64,000 nucleotides of DNA from Boothiomyces macroporosus (lineage: Eukaryota > Chytridiomycota > Chytridiomycetes > Rhizophydiales > Terramycetaceae), in the NCBI GenBank assembly GCA_027604185.1, contig JADGKB010000018.1, positions 1 to 64,000 of the forward strand, in the 5' to 3' direction. The translations under genes were made by a program, and so were the position numbers. Each line of letters opens with the position of its first letter. Within the stretch, counting starts at the first letter, position 1. This document shows, piece by piece, positions 47,541 through 58,019 of this stretch. The notes under the pieces were generated by a model. That model made no database searches, was not told the DNA's origin, and worked only from the letters and a program-made list of their open reading frames with translations.

Positions 47541-48149
47541 ATGACCAGACAAGAGCCAAAGAAACCACTCAACAGCTTCTTCCACTACAGAAAAGCCAAG
47601 AAGCAGGAGATTGTTCGCAATTATCACATCACTAAAAGCCATGAAATCAGTAAAAAGGCTGCTGAACTTTGGGCAAAGGAATCCAAGCAAGTCCGGAATC
47701 ATTTTCATCAAATATCTTTGGACGAACACAACAAGTTTAAAGAGCAATACCCGGATTACGATTGGCAACCGTGGAAAAGGAATCCAAAATGCCCAAGGTC
47801 ACCTTCAAGATCACCAGTGTTATCGACTGAATCTAAAAGATTATCAGAGCCTTTACTGACTTCTCCAAAAAGCTCACCTGTACGACTATCAAAATCTGCA
47901 AATTTTCTGAATGCATTTCAATACACTCCAATCATGACTCCAAAGCTATTTTACAAAGTTTCGTCTGATGTCCTTGAAGCAACCAAGCTAGATGAAGGGA
48001 TTAACTTTAATGAATTCATGGATTCAAGTGTATTTAGCTCTCCTACTATAACTGTTGATACCATTGCCAGCTGTGGAGGCTCCCCAGTCTCTACGTGTTC
48101 CTTTGATCCTTCTTTTGATTTTGGATTTGAATTGTTTGGTGATATATAA
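47541..48149 (+). CDS. HMG-box protein 6 of the cluster
   Basis: 202 aa, intronless; TATAAAA at 47489-47495. Box: KKPLNSFFHYRKAKKQEIVR, TKSHEISKKAAELWAKES, VRNHFHQISLDEHNKFKE, YPDYDWQPWK. Ser/Pro linker with repeated SPxxSP, SKSANFLNAFQY (also in HMG5 and HMG11 as SKS.E/N.L), tail motif VSSDVLEATKLDEG, then an acidic, Phe-rich end (FDFGFELFGDI) that could be an activation region. Tail-to-tail with HMG7. Confidence 0.93.
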   Translation: MTRQEPKKPLNSFFHYRKAKKQEIVRNYHITKSHEISKKAAELWAKESKQVRNHFHQISLDEHNKFKEQYPDYDWQPWKRNPKCPRSPSRSPVLSTESKRLSEPLLTSPKSSPVRLSKSANFLNAFQYTPIMTPKLFYKVSSDVLEATKLDEGINFNEFMDSSVFSSPTITVDTIASCGGSPVSTCSFDPSFDFGFELFGDI

Positions 48150-48358
48150 CAACTATCGTTTATAATACTTGTACGTAATAGAATATATATCAATAAAAGA
48201 GTTTTCTGACATTTTCGGTGGTACAATTTATGTTTGAATTCAAGCATGACGTGTGAGTGAGCTCAAGCTTGGTTTATTCTTTGGATGACTGAAACAAAGC
48301 AAACCAGAATATCAATTTAAAGTTGAAGCAAAATAGAGTATAAGTTTATTAAAGAGGG

Positions 48359-48847
48359 TCAAAGTTGAGTGTACAATGAAAAGATTGGTTGATAGTAATC
48401 AAGTCTGGTTGCCTCAAATACATCGTAAGAGATTCCATTCAAAGAATAGCCAGGATCCATTTGAGGAGATAAACATATTTCACTTGAATCACCATCACTG
48501 GATTGACTGTCATGTAAAAGAAATGCAGCAGCCAACTTTGAAGTAGACTGCCTTTGTTTACTTTCCGAGACTGGCTTGGATTTTGTTCTTTTTCTGTTCC
48601 ATGGCTGCCATTCATAATCTGGATAGAGCTCTTTAAACTTGGTATGCTCTTGCAAAGATAATTGTTTATAATAGTTTCGCACAGCGATACTTTCTTTGGC
48701 CCACATGTCTGCAGCGATCTTGCTGATTTCGTTACTTTTGGTCAAACCAAACTTGTCAACAATCTCTTGTCTTTTTGTCTTTCGATAGTGGAAGAAGCTG
48801 TTTAGCGGTTTAAGGCTTCGGTATTTTTTAGAGTAGTTGGTAGTCAT
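48359..48847 (-). CDS. HMG-box protein 7 of the cluster
   Basis: 162 aa, intronless; TATATAAA on the minus strand at 48872-48879. Box: LKPLNSFFHYRKTKRQEIVD, TKSNEISKIAADMWAKES, VRNYYKQLSLQEHTKFKE, YPDYEWQPW. KSHE is KSNE here. Tail motif ISYDVFEATRLDYY sits near the C-terminus with only about 11 residues after it, so this copy lacks the acidic end. Confidence 0.91.
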   Translation of the reverse strand: MTTNYSKKYRSLKPLNSFFHYRKTKRQEIVDKFGLTKSNEISKIAADMWAKESIAVRNYYKQLSLQEHTKFKELYPDYEWQPWNRKRTKSKPVSESKQRQSTSKLAAAFLLHDSQSSDGDSSEICLSPQMDPGYSLNGISYDVFEATRLDYYQPIFSLYTQL

Positions 48848-48879
48848 TCACTAGTTGTACCAAGGAAGGGCTTTATATA

Positions 48880-49780
48880 CACGATTGCTTTTGCGCTTTT
48901 AATGCGGTCCTTTTTGTGGCATTGCTCACCTAGACCCGAATCATATTTTTGAACCCCAGAGCAAACATTGGGCTGACATTACACAACAACCTTGTAAACG
49001 CAAAAGTCGGGTTTTCCAAACAGGCAAAATATAATATATTGTGCCAAATCACAAATGTAAAATCCACATGATGAATACTTGGAATGTTATTCAATCTTTT
49101 CAGGTTAATTGACTAAATTATTGCGTGTGCTCACAAAAGTTTTCCCGTCTTTGATGTCACACTGCTTTTATGTGACATATAGACAGCTTTTCTTCTTGGT
49201 CAGAGAATAATTCGAGAACTTGGTCTATTGACCGCTAAAAGCATTCATCTGCTGGTTTTAAACAACAAATTCGGGGACGTGCTACTGAAGCGTTAATCAG
49301 CCGAATAGCATCAAAGGTACTAGGAAATGTTTTAAAACCTGAACCGAATACTCAGCCCAACGACATGCCAAAATTTTCACGCTATTTTCTAAAACAAATT
49401 CACTGCCACTGAGCCTATGGTACAAACACACGATTGATTGTGTCTATGCTCACTCAAAGGGCTTATTCAATTAAAGAATTAGTTATCTGGTGACCAACAC
49501 TAAAGATTCAACTGCTCTATGTAAGGATTACATTCATTAATCCATAATATGGATAACACATTCGAAATGAAGCAACTTGAACTTATATTTGAAGTAGATT
49601 TATCGAGTGCTCATTATATAATTTAGGATATTCTCGTCCTAGAATTACAGGATAGAAAAGCGGATATGAAGCTGCTAGTCGAAAGTTTTCTTGACGGTTT
49701 CCTAGATTGGGATTACTCAAGTCGAGGGAAACTCTTGGTGATAGATCAAAACTTGGTTTATAACGGAACAAATCATTTAT
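48880..49780. other. Intergenic within the HMG cluster
   Basis: About 900 bp. A minus-strand frame at 49583-49771 lies just past the HMG8 stop and could be a lost 3' part of it (contains SPRVSLDLS), but it has no start and no match to the shared tail. No other gene is seen. Confidence 0.4.
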
Positions 49781-50239
49781 TCATATAAACTTGAGATTAT
49801 AATGATTATAGTGAGTATTCGTGGTTTGAATTGTGGTATATGTTGATATCAGTGTTGCCTCGTATACATCAGGAGAGATACAGTGATTTGATTCAATTAT
49901 GTTATATCCTTCACCAATATTTCCTGGTTGAAACATCGTATACATATCCTCAGCTCCTCTATCCGTTACAATTTTGGGAATGCTGGATTTGAAACGATAT
50001 CTGCCGCTTTTGGGTTTTCGCCTTGTTCTTTTGGATCCAGAAATATCCGATAGATATCCCACCCGTGTATTAATTGGGAGTTGTGGAAAATAGTTTCGAA
50101 CGTCTTGACTTTCATTTGCTCGAGAACAATTGACTAATCGACTATCATCAGCCTCTGGTATATCTTGCTCCTTTAATTCGTTATACAAAAGGAATTCATT
50201 GCATGGTTTGAAATAACTGCTGTTTGTCTTGTATCGCAT
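49781..50239 (-). CDS. Degenerate HMG-box paralogue 8 with intact tail motif
   Basis: 152 aa from the ATG below a TATA element (50268-50274, minus strand). The box start is recognisable only as FKPCNEFLLYNELKEQDI, then about 20 residues covering the KSHEI..AAELW helix are missing. SQDVRNYFPQLPINTRVGYL remains of helix 3, and the DYDWQPW end is gone. The C-terminal motif ISPDVYEATLIS is nearly perfect. Either a gene in decay with an open frame, or a protein retaining only the tail function. Confidence 0.7.
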   Translation of the reverse strand: MRYKTNSSYFKPCNEFLLYNELKEQDIPEADDSRLVNCSRANESQDVRNYFPQLPINTRVGYLSDISGSKRTRRKPKSGRYRFKSSIPKIVTDRGAEDMYTMFQPGNIGEGYNIIESNHCISPDVYEATLISTYTTIQTTNTHYNHYNLKFI

Positions 50240-50274
50240 GAAAAGTTCCTTTTCTTTCGCAAGGGCATTTATAT

Positions 50275-50762
50275 GGAATATTTGTGGGACGTACCAAATC
50301 AGGGAACTCAAAGAGAACTCAATGAATTTTGCCTGATTCGCCAATAGGTCAGTAATAACGAATATTAGTTGAATACCTTTACCACGGGCTTTTTAATGAA
50401 TCAACTATTCAACCCTTTCAGCTATACCTGTCTCTTCGAGAGCAGTTCAATGTCACAGAATAATCCGTTCACTGTGACTCAAACTTACCTGATGTTTTTT
50501 TTCTGGGACATTAGGATGAGCATATCTCTAGTGCTCTTTGCCGAATACTGAATTATATTTCTAGAATCTACGCATTCCCATTTAATATCTAGCAGATCTT
50601 TGTGAGCAAGGCCATTAAATTATTTCACTGGTTACAAGAATGTGGCAACAGATCCGGCGTAGCCTGATCTAATAACGCTGAAAAGCCATTATGTCCATTA
50701 AACGTTTCATATCTGAGGTTTGAAAAGGGTTTTATTTATAGTTATTATACACTTCAAGATAT
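50275..50762. other. Intergenic within the HMG cluster
   Basis: About 490 bp with no supported gene. Confidence 0.5.
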
Positions 50763-51257
50763 TTATAGATCATTCGGTTTAGAGGCAAGGTTAAAGTGAC
50801 CTTGATCATACCAAATGATCGTTCCTTTGATATCTGAATCTAGCAATGTGGCATCATATACATCCTGAGATACAAACCCTGAATGAATAAAATTGGGTGA
50901 ACTTTGGAGTAATGTTGGATGTAAAAAATGGGACACGACGTATTCACTTTCTGAAGTAGATTGAGGAGAAAGAAGATAGCTGTCAATCCTGCTCTTTTTC
51001 GACCTTGTCTTCCACGGCTGCCAGTCATAATTAGGGTGTCGCTGCTTGAAAGCAGAGTGTTCATTCATAGAGATTTCCTTAAAGTATTCCTTTACGCTAG
51101 CACTTTCACTTTTCCATAATTCAGCAGCTTTTCTGCTGATTTCGTGACTTTTTGTAATATTGAACTTTGAAATAATCTCTAGTTTCTTTGCCTTTCGGTA
51201 GTGGAAGAAACTGTTCATTGGCTTCTGTAGTTTTGAAGGTTGTTTTATGTATTTCAT
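50763..51257 (-). CDS. HMG-box protein 9 of the cluster
   Basis: 164 aa, intronless. The ATG at 51257 is below a TATAAA (minus strand, 51285-51290). Box: QKPMNSFFHYRKAKKLEIIS, TKSHEISRKAAELWKSES, VKEYFKEISMNEHSAFKQ, HPNYDWQPW. Tail motif VSQDVYDATLLDSD, then a short polar end. Box most like HMG5 and HMG6. Confidence 0.92.
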   Translation of the reverse strand: MKYIKQPSKLQKPMNSFFHYRKAKKLEIISKFNITKSHEISRKAAELWKSESASVKEYFKEISMNEHSAFKQRHPNYDWQPWKTRSKKSRIDSYLLSPQSTSESEYVVSHFLHPTLLQSSPNFIHSGFVSQDVYDATLLDSDIKGTIIWYDQGHFNLASKPNDL

Positions 51258-51650
51258 CTTGTGAGAACTAACATTGCTGTTCAATTTATACTTTACGAGG
51301 GGAGCTGAGGAGTCTATATGGCTGGTTCTCTTTCAAGCTCAAACCCGGATATGGGGTGATGGCTAAAGTAGGCTGAAGACCGAGTTGGTCTTGGGAATCA
51401 TGATCCACAAAAGGACACGAGTAAAGTGTCGTACCAATATAATAAACGGTTACAAGGAAAGTGTACTTTATCACCAAGCAATCACTCATTAAAAGTACAA
51501 TATTTGTAGGATTACGTCCAAATTTGGTCTTTGGTGAAAGCAGAACTCATCAAAGGAAAAATATAAACCAGCCCTTACAATATAATAACTCATCCGTAGT
51601 CCTATAACACCAAATTGCCAATTGAAACCAAGACAGCGCATCCCCAACAA

Positions 51651-52869
51651 TTACTTTGAGTTTATTACATTATACAAGTCGTCAAAAGCCGTTTCGTCAA
51701 ATACCACTCGTTCATGAGCAACTTCTTGAATCTTGACTGGAACTTGCAAATACTTTTGAATGAAGCCGTAAATTAGAGAATCCTGGATCTTATGCGCTTC
51801 AACAGGGTTAGAACCACATTGCTTGGCCATTGACATAATCTTTGGGTACAGCAACCCAAAATCTGAAGCATCATTGTGCTTTGTGTCTTTGATGTAAGCT
51901 ACTTTGGTTTCGGCCTTTTTGCTCCTCTCAACGAGTCGTTGTACTGCATCAAGATTGGACTTCCAATGAAACACCTAGGATTAAAATTAAACTTACGTGA
52001 CTTTGAAGATTCATGTGAGGTATGTGGATTTCTGCTTCTGGATTGACGGCATGCATCCACGGATCAAGAATAACAGCACATTTGAAATTAATTTCATTCG
52101 CTTCCAAAACATGGATACTCGTGGCTCCCTAATATAAAACCAAAATTACCCCAAAGGAATGGCCAACAAGTGCCTTGTTGTCAAAATCAAATCTATTCTG
52201 GAACTGGTTGAGTAAAGTATTCTTTTTAGATTCATCTTTTGAATAAATGAAACTGTCATCTCCGGAATCAATTCTCTTTAACAATTCTAGCACTGTATAA
52301 ACTTCGTTTTTGCGATGTGTCAGTTGCGACCTTCTGAAACGCAAGGCATACTCTGTTTCGGTTTCACCATCCAACACTTCTTCCTTTGCAGGATGATGAT
52401 AAGGGATTTCCAAATCATTAGCATGTCTGACAGTGGCACAAGCTGATCCGTCACCGTGCTCAATAGCAGCAACTATAAATCCTCTTGAAGCTAAATTTCC
52501 ACATAGATTGGAATACGTAGTACGCATACCGGCTAATCCATGAGAAAATATAACCACAGGTAACTTTGTTGGAAGAGAAGCAGTTTCGAGCGGTGTTTCC
52601 TTGAACGCAGCTAATTTTGTGTATACCAGGAATGGATAAATAAACGTCGAGATTAAATAAGTCGGAATATTAAGGAAATTTCCGTATCCTTTGGAGTAGA
52701 ACCATCCTTCAGGTAGCCAATTCTGTTTTGGTGCAGAGGTTGTCGAAGTGGGGTAATATAATCGGAAGAGAACACCCTTCCTTAGCGGTGAGTTGCCATC
52801 TGGGTTTGATTCGATATCTACAAATCCTACTTTATGTGGTCCTTGATAATTTGGCAGGTTGGCAAACAT
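51651..52869 (-). CDS. Platelet-activating-factor acetylhydrolase-like lipase, three exons
   Basis: 391 aa alpha/beta hydrolase of the PAF-AH II/plasma type, acting on short or oxidised acyl chains of phospholipids. Seen: the N-terminal LFRLYYPTST strand, oxyanion region PVVIFSHGLAGMRTTYS, nucleophile elbow ALVGHSFGGATS (Ser, restored across a 21-nt intron), catalytic Asp in VILDPWMHAV and His in DTKHNDASDFG. Introns 21 and 22 nt. Starts at the ATG 18 nt below a GTG. Physiological substrate unknown. Confidence 0.9.
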
Positions 52870-52962
52870 GAGGGTGAGTTTTTCCACTTGGTCTACAATT
52901 TATATTTTGCCAGGCTTAGGCCGAAACAAGGAGAAAAGGCGCCGCAATCGGACGACTTGATC

Positions 52963-54144
52963 TCAGTATTTATTAGCAATTTCTTGAATGTCTTTAGATT
53001 GCAAATAGGAAATCAACGTTGCGTTCTCTTCTGGAGTGCCAACAGTAATTCTCAAGCATCCGAGACAACCGAGTTCGTTTCCTCTGAATCTAACTACAAC
53101 CCCACTGATTTCAGCTAAATGCTTGTAGATATCCATTGCTACTCCATTGTCGGGAATGCCTTGCTTGTTTACAAACTGTGCGAGTACAAAGTTAGCGTCA
53201 TGAGTCCCTAAAAATCCACCAATAAATGGTAGTTTTGACATTTGGATCATCAGTAGTTTACGCTGCTCTTTGATTGACGCAACATAGCTTGCCATTACTG
53301 GCAATCCATCTCCTAGGGCCTGATTTGCAATATTGGATGTCAAAGTAGAGATATTGTATGGTGCCTTTGTATTGTTGAATATTTGGGCAATCTCTGGTGA
53401 TGATATAGTATATCCTAATCTACATTAACTCCAACTACCTGATTCCTGCCAATCCGAATGCTTTTGAGAGAGTCTGGCTGACAATCAAATTTGGATATTT
53501 TTCTACTAAAGACGAGCAAGAGGCATCAGCACAAAAGTCAATATATGCTTCATCGACAAACACAATTCCTTTAAATCCAGATTCCAATATTTGGACAATG
53601 TCAGTCTGTGCAAGCAAAGTCCCAGTAGGGTTTCCAGGCGAACACAAAAACACAAGTTTGATTGTTGGGTCTTGTTGGATTTCCTTTAATATCTGAAATT
53701 AAAAATAATTACACTTGGAACATCCAATTGAAACTTTCCGCCCTCAACAATCAAAGGTACTTTGGCAATTCCAGCATCGTTGATGTTTGCGGATACAGAA
53801 TACATTCCGTAAGTTGGAGGAGTGATCAATATCTTTTCTTTTCCAGGTTGAACAAATACTCTGATCGCCATATCAATACATTCATCGCTTCCAACCCCCA
53901 AAAAGAATCGGTTTGTGGATTGAATATTACGGAGCTTGCACAGCTTTTCCTTTATTTCCAGCTGATAAGGATCTGGATATCTTTCCAAGTTCCCATTTAC
54001 AAAGCTGGAATTTTGTGGTAGCGATGACCCGTGAGAGTTTTCGTTTGCATCCAAGAGAATTCCAGAAGAGTAATCGTCTCTGGCGCATCTGTAAGGCTTT
54101 AATGCGTAGATGTTTGGTCTCACAATTGATTTTAAATCAAACAT
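52963..54144 (-). CDS. HIS5: Histidinol-phosphate aminotransferase, three exons
   Basis: 380 aa PLP enzyme of histidine synthesis, turning imidazole-acetol phosphate into histidinol phosphate. Motifs: LLDANENSHG, ERYPDPYQLEIKEKL, FLGVGSDECIDMAIRVF, TPPTYGMYSV, LCSPGNPTG, FVDEAYIDF and the PLP-lysine segment SQTLSKAFGLAGIRLGY, restored across a 19-nt intron. Other intron 20 nt. The C-terminal RFRGNELGCLGCLRITVGTP binds phosphate. Stop is 93 bp from the PAF-AH start on the same strand. Confidence 0.95.
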
Positions 54145-54375
54145 TTTAGTAAACTTTTTTCGTCCGCTATTTTTCCAAAATTGGAAGAGATGAGATGGGA
54201 GAAGTATGACACATCAAATTGATAGTAATAAACCAACAAATCGTGTTTGGACATATGATTACGTAAGCAATTATGGATCTTCAAATGAACTGCTGTTTCG
54301 CATCAAGTTTAATTGACTAATAATCACATGACTATGCTGCACAACTAAATTCCAACTTGTGCAACTTTTTACCAA

Positions 54376-55341
54376 ATGCCCACTCCGCCTCCACCTCCAC
54401 TACCACCGGTGCAAACGATTAATTCCAATGAGCCAAGGATATTTACAGAGCAGGAATTGCAGAAACAGCACCAAGACAAAATACTGATCGAGTTGAGGGT
54501 AGAGTCGTACCTACAGCCTCTAAAATCAATATTGCACAGAAGCGAGTCATTTCAATTTACCGGCCAGCAAATGAAAGACATTGTACATTTACATCGCAGG
54601 CTGTCTGATAATTATCAACTGTGGAAGCAAGGAGAAGGCGAATTTGAACAGATAGTCGACACTACAAATGCGCTAAAGGCTAAATTAGATATCGATTCAA
54701 ACGATGTGAGAGAACTGGATCAAGACGCATTCAAGACCAAATTCAAGATTGGACCGAAATACATGAAGATTCTACGATATATAAAAAACACAAATTTCAT
54801 GAAGGATATTATTGACTGCTACTTTAAATACCACCCCAAAACCAACGTATCGGTAGTTCAGCTAGTCGATTGGATCATTAAAGTTGAAGCAAACCCTTCT
54901 GAATATGCTGGTATAACTGTACAGTCGGTAAAGAGTATGATTGGTTCAATGGGCGATGAAATGTTCAAGGAAAACTTTATCTCTCATTTCAAAAACATTT
55001 ACAGGACAGATCAGATACCACAAGAGTTGATTCAGGACTCACAAGCATTGATTTCAGCAGAGGAACGAATACAAACCTTTTTCGGATCTTATCAAGCAAT
55101 GTGGAACTTTACGCTTAAACTCCAAGCATGTCCCTACGACCAACTATATGAAGACGCGATTGCATTTGTGTATGTGCTGTCTAGTTTTACTGCTGACCAA
55201 TGGCAAGATATTTCAACATATGATTGGTGCCCGTCAGATATAAAATACCGATTTGATACCGCCAAAACCAATTGTGAAAAAGTAATCCGCCATTATTATC
55301 TCTACGAGCTGAATCCCAAATATCATGCTGCGATATTTTAA
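54376..55341 (+). CDS. Uncharacterised protein with a polyproline N-terminus
   Basis: 321 aa, single exon. The first 12 residues are Pro-rich (MPTPPPPPLPPV), suiting binding to SH3, WW or profilin. The rest is all-helical looking with charged coiled-coil-like stretches (FTEQELQKQHQDKILIEL, FEQIVDTTNALKAKLD) and a Trp/Tyr-rich C-terminus (DQWQDISTYDWCPSDIKYRF). I do not recognise a family. No signal peptide or membrane span. Confidence 0.72.
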   Translation: MPTPPPPPLPPVQTINSNEPRIFTEQELQKQHQDKILIELRVESYLQPLKSILHRSESFQFTGQQMKDIVHLHRRLSDNYQLWKQGEGEFEQIVDTTNALKAKLDIDSNDVRELDQDAFKTKFKIGPKYMKILRYIKNTNFMKDIIDCYFKYHPKTNVSVVQLVDWIIKVEANPSEYAGITVQSVKSMIGSMGDEMFKENFISHFKNIYRTDQIPQELIQDSQALISAEERIQTFFGSYQAMWNFTLKLQACPYDQLYEDAIAFVYVLSSFTADQWQDISTYDWCPSDIKYRFDTAKTNCEKVIRHYYLYELNPKYHAAIF

Positions 55342-55601
55342 CGAAGCAAGGTATTTTCAAAAACAATCGCCAGTAGCTATCTATTAATAAACAACTCTTG
55401 TAGAATCGCGGGAATCTAGTGTAATTGGACTGCTCTTGAAATTATAATCACGTCTATTGGATGCACAGTAAACACACCAGTTAATCACGTCTGTTGGATG
55501 CACCATAAACACACCAGTTCGGAACCAACCTGCGATAATTATCATGCAAGAGCACTCAAACTGACTTGAGTCAATGTTTGATTTTTTTCTGAAATCAGAA
55601 A

Positions 55602-56012
55602 ATGTCGGCAGTACTGACAATCAGATTGATAAAGTCATTTGAATACAGGACAACAAAGAATTTGATATTAAACCATATTGATTTGGATATGACTGTTGGC
55701 GAACTAAAAGAACTAATTATATCCAGTAATTTTTACCTAACTATTTGAAATCAAAACAACCCCGGGATACAAGCCATATTTGAACGTTGAGTTTGATACG
55801 CTTAAATTGTACTTTACCGCTCATGGAACCAAATCCCAAAATTTGATTATCAATTTGAATGACGATGGATTCTTGACTGACAATTCAAAGAAGCTATCGC
55901 AAGTTGGAATAGGTACTCTATAACTGATGTAGAAAATGAAACCGAAATTTCATTCTTCAAGCTTGCCGACTATAATGTGTTTAAAGCCAACCCGGAAATT
56001 AAATGGGAATGA
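55602..56012 (+). CDS. UPF0538 (C2orf76-like) protein, three exons
   Basis: 122 aa. Beta-grasp-like conserved protein: MSAVLTIRLIKSFEYRTTKN, NHIDLDMTVGELKELI, TTPGYKPYLNVEFDTLKLYF, LIINLNDDGFL and the end ETEISFFKLADYNVFKANPE. This matches vertebrate C2orf76 in order and length. Introns: 55726-55747 (22 nt, ends TG) and a canonical 20-nt one ending ATGTAG. Biochemical role unknown. The only member of the cluster interval with such a broad eukaryotic distribution besides HIS5. Confidence 0.85.
55726..55747 (+). other. Non-canonical 22-nt intron (GT..TG) in the UPF0538 gene
   Basis: Begins GTAATTTTTACCTAAC and ends ATTTG, followed by AAATCAAAA. No AG before the conserved KTTPGYKPYLN exon gives the right frame. 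Confidence 0.72.
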
Positions 56013-56199
56013 GAACCCATTCCAAGTAATAAAATTAAAATTATTGATTGATGGCGGTGTAGTTTTAATTTGGTATTGGCTATGAAGGGCTTTGAATCAA
56101 TCACAAACACCACGTCTCCTCTTTTGCCTCGTAGGCGGAGTAGGGGATCACAGCCAAAATGCCGAATGGGAATAAAAAGACAGACAATTGACACTTGAC

Positions 56200-56667
56200 A
56201 TGCCTAAAGTAACTCTCAAAAAACCATTAAACAGCTTCTTTTTATATCGCAAATCAAAGAAGCAAGAAATAATCCGCAATTACCATATTACAAAAAGCCA
56301 TGAAATCAGCAAGAAAGCAGCAGAGTTGTGGCAGTTGGAAAGTAGAGAAGTCAAGGACTATTATGCAAAGCTGTCACTTGAGGAGCATAATAAATTCAAG
56401 GAAATGAATCCGGATTTCGATTGGCAGCCATGGAAAAAGAAAAGAAATGATACCAAGAAGGATGAAATCAAATCTAGTCTACCGCCATTAATTGATCCTG
56501 TAAATCTCAACAGTTATTATCCATCACCAGTAGAATCAGCGATTTACTTTCCGTTGGTAAAAGAGCTTGATATTACTGAATTATTTACACAAGAGTTTAA
56601 CCATTCGCAGGCGAATCAAGTTGAACCATTTAACTTTGAAGAGTTTCTTGATTTCAGTATATGTTGA
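56200..56667 (+). CDS. HMG-box protein 10, lacks the shared tail motif
   Basis: 155 aa, intronless; ATG at 56200, AATAAAAA about 25 bp upstream. Box: KKPLNSFFLYRKSKKQEIIR, TKSHEISKKAAELWQLES, VKDYYAKLSLEEHNKFKE, NPDFDWQPWK. After a short linker (YYPSPVESAIYFP) the VSPDVYEAT motif is absent; the chain ends in an acidic, Phe-rich FNFEEFLDFSIC. It may thus lack whatever the tail motif recruits. Confidence 0.92.
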   Translation: MPKVTLKKPLNSFFLYRKSKKQEIIRNYHITKSHEISKKAAELWQLESREVKDYYAKLSLEEHNKFKEMNPDFDWQPWKKKRNDTKKDEIKSSLPPLIDPVNLNSYYPSPVESAIYFPLVKELDITELFTQEFNHSQANQVEPFNFEEFLDFSIC

Positions 56668-57402
56668 CTTGGCCCGTCAACCTCTCCATATCAATTCTTT
56701 TGTAATAAATATTCCTGAACCTTACTATGAATACGAGTGGGATCAATGTAGTATTTCTTGGAAATAAACTGTAATATTTTGGACTGACTTTACCGTCTGA
56801 AAGATAATTGTAGTGATTTCATCAGTCGTACATAAATATTTCTACCGATCGTTTATAATTTTGCTGCACAAAGAAAGAACAGGTGATTGATAACCATTTG
56901 AGCCTTCTGGTGACAGCAGTTGCAAAAATAGTTGTATGACTCGATGAATCACCAAACTCACAAGCAATGGAAAAATGTTCAGCCCAAACTGTGGAAAATG
57001 TTCAATTTACAGTTATGTCGACTTGGCTGGCACATAGATTTCAATAAAACACTGTCCCAAAAGCTTTATGGCACTATAGGCCTTATAGGCGGTATTGCTT
57101 TTTTAAAACTTAACTGCGTACACGATTCGCTAAATCCCCTTACTCTTTAGTACGTGAAGCACAAATCACGTGATTATAAAGAAGACTTGCCGAGATGACA
57201 AATATACGAGTAGTGGAGAAAAGTGTGTTGTTTTTTCCACATCTGTAAGGTTCTAGGAGTAATTGGCTATCCAATAAGACTAATTTTGGTGGGATTGGGT
57301 AAATAGCTGTCCGAATAAACGCACTCCGAAGATATTTTTTTCGGTTTCCGAAATTTCAATTCCCTTACTCCTTGCTCAGCGGCCGCTTGTTAATGAATCC
57401 CC
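56668..57402. other. Intergenic within the HMG cluster
   Basis: About 735 bp, AT-rich. A 72-codon frame at 56932 starts at TTG and resembles nothing. The HMG11 promoter is at its end. Confidence 0.5.
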
Positions 57403-57437
57403 TATAAATAAGACAGAAAAGGCGTGCCTGATCAATA

Positions 57438-58019
57438 ATGTCAAAAGGTGTCGACCTAAAGAAGCCATTAAATTCATTCTTTCTATACAGAAAACATATC
57501 AAAGAAGAAGTCAAATTAAAGTATGGAATAATCAAAAACCAGGATGTAAATAAAAAGATAGCAGAGTTATGGGCTAAAGAGAGCAAGGAAACAAAGGATA
57601 GATACCAGGAGCTATCTCTACAAGAGCATCTTCGATTTAAAGAACAAAATCCAGATTTCGATTGGCAGCCATGGAAAAAGAACAAACCTAAAGCAGAAAA
57701 GAGACGTCTACGGAAAACCTCTGCCTCACCGACTATCTCTAAGGAAGAAGCATGTTGCCCATCTCCAGAATCCAGTCACTCACTCCCAAACATCCAATCA
57801 CCAAAATTTTCTTCAGTGAGACTAACCAAATCTTACAATTCACTTGAAATATATCCTCAGCCGCCAATAATGTCGCCAAGTCTCTTTTATAAAGTATCTC
57901 CAGACGTCTTTCAAGCAACTTTGTTGGAAACTGACACACCTGAAATGGAACTGAACATGGATGATTTTATAAGCGAAGCATCTATAGGTTCGCCACTATC
58001 AGTCAACTTTGACTTTTAA
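57438..58019 (+). CDS. HMG-box protein 11 of the cluster
   Basis: 193 aa, intronless; TATAAATA at 57403-57410. Box: KKPLNSFFLYRKHIKEEVKL, KNQDVNKKIAELWAKES, TKDRYQELSLQEHLRFKE, NPDFDWQPWK; the KSHEIS helix is changed to KNQDVN. Linker SPTISKEEACCPSPESSHS and SKSYNSLEIY-like segment, tail motif VSPDVFQATLLETD, acidic end. The KLFYKVS/LFYKVS lead to the motif is shared with HMG6. Confidence 0.92.
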   Translation: MSKGVDLKKPLNSFFLYRKHIKEEVKLKYGIIKNQDVNKKIAELWAKESKETKDRYQELSLQEHLRFKEQNPDFDWQPWKKNKPKAEKRRLRKTSASPTISKEEACCPSPESSHSLPNIQSPKFSSVRLTKSYNSLEIYPQPPIMSPSLFYKVSPDVFQATLLETDTPEMELNMDDFISEASIGSPLSVNFDF

